A stretch of 6,870 bases of DNA from Bdellovibrio sp. (GTDB lineage Bacteria > Bdellovibrionota > Bdellovibrionia > Bdellovibrionales > Bdellovibrionaceae): positions 1-6,870 of the forward strand of contig JAGIAF010000105.1 in assembly GCA_017745015.1 (NCBI GenBank). Reading direction: 5' to 3'. Shown piece by piece: positions 6,708-6,870 of this stretch (position 1 is the stretch's first letter; each line of letters begins with the position of its first letter). A program made the translations under genes and the position numbers. The notes beneath the pieces were generated by a model. It was not told the DNA's origin. It searched no databases and saw only the letters and a list, made by a program, of their open reading frames with translations.

Positions 6708-6870
6708 GATTTTAAGATCTTTAGCAGAAGGTGCACGTTGGTAATTGTCGTGGTACGCTGAGAGGGGTTGTACCGGAGTGTCTTTGCAGTACACGCCCAT
6801 CTTGAAGTAAGGGCCTTTGTCGTCGTTGTAGCCGATCGGGCCTTTGTAGTCGACGATCCGTTCGCCATTT
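6693..6870 (-). CDS. Polysaccharide lyase-like protein (heparin lyase I type), C-terminal fragment
   Basis: Reading the minus strand from 6869, the frame is open for 58 residues and stops at TAG (6695-6693); the rest of the gene lies beyond the right edge. The residues include DYKGPIGYNDDKGPYFKMGV followed by a YCKD stretch. The pattern G-P-I/V-G-Y-N-D-x-x-G-P-Y-F-K-x-G-V/I-Y is what I know from the C-terminal beta-strand of heparin lyase I/alginate lyase-like jelly-roll proteins (Pfam Polysacc_lyase family). Such enzymes cleave uronic-acid-containing glycans by beta-elimination and are usually exported. All six Tyr codons are TAC and five of six Asp codons are GAC, a consistent bias showing the frame is coding. 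A longer open frame on the same strand (6599-6868) gives a low-complexity Thr/Ser/Lys-rich product and is a shadow. Catalytic residues are not in view, so activity cannot be judged. Confidence 0.8.
   Translation of the reverse strand, partial: NGERIVDYKGPIGYNDDKGPYFKMGVYCKDTPVQPLSAYHDNYQRAPSAKDLKIKGLR

Noticed and set aside
6599..6868. 89-residue minus-strand frame through the terminator
   Set aside because: The product is Thr/Ser/Lys-rich low-complexity sequence; the adjacent frame gives a convincing lyase C-terminus and stops before the terminator.

Overview
The window looks like part of a Gram-negative, double-membrane chromosome: it encodes an outer-membrane TolC-type channel, a periplasmic adaptor and an exported protein. 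Base composition is balanced, genes are packed tightly, and GTG is used as a start more than once. The style is compatible with a Bdellovibrio-like predatory bacterium (Bdellovibrionota), but that is an impression and no marker gene here proves it.

Layout. Six genes on the plus strand run head to tail with gaps of 17 and 7 nt and overlaps of 14, 4 and 1 nt, so they probably form one operon or its 3' part. They are: (1) the C-terminal part of UDP-glucose 6-dehydrogenase (to 404); (2) a 473-residue protein of unknown function whose C-terminal half carries a His/Asn-Cys arrangement resembling permuted NlpC/P60 (DUF4105-like) papain-fold proteins (422-1843); (3) a 193-residue protein with a signal peptide and no recognised family (1830-2411); (4) a TolC-family outer-membrane factor (2419-3660); (5) a MacA/HlyD-type membrane-fusion protein (3657-4601); (6) a MacB-type ABC transporter with fused ATPase and permease (4601-6580). 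No promoter is visible; transcription probably enters upstream of the window.

After the transporter comes a 112-nt convergent intergenic region (6581-6692). It holds a strong bidirectional terminator at the centre of a larger, roughly 110-nt palindrome with perfect 11-nt ends. Beyond it, on the minus strand, is the 3' end of a gene resembling the heparin-lyase-I-like polysaccharide lyases (6693-6870). This fragment lies in a different frame from the longer open frame on the same strand.

How the genes work together. Genes 4-6 make a complete MacA-MacB-TolC style tripartite exporter, in which inner-membrane ATP hydrolysis drives export of a periplasmic substrate through the adaptor and channel. 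Two details are unusual: the adaptor has only about 30 residues where MacA has a long alpha-helical hairpin, and the ATPase D-loop reads NISS instead of the usual NLDS/ALDS. The exported protein and the papain-fold-like protein are translationally linked to each other and lie directly upstream of the exporter, so they may be its accessory factors or clients; the substrate cannot be read from sequence. UDP-glucose dehydrogenase makes UDP-glucuronate for surface polysaccharide, and its link to the exporter may be only positional.
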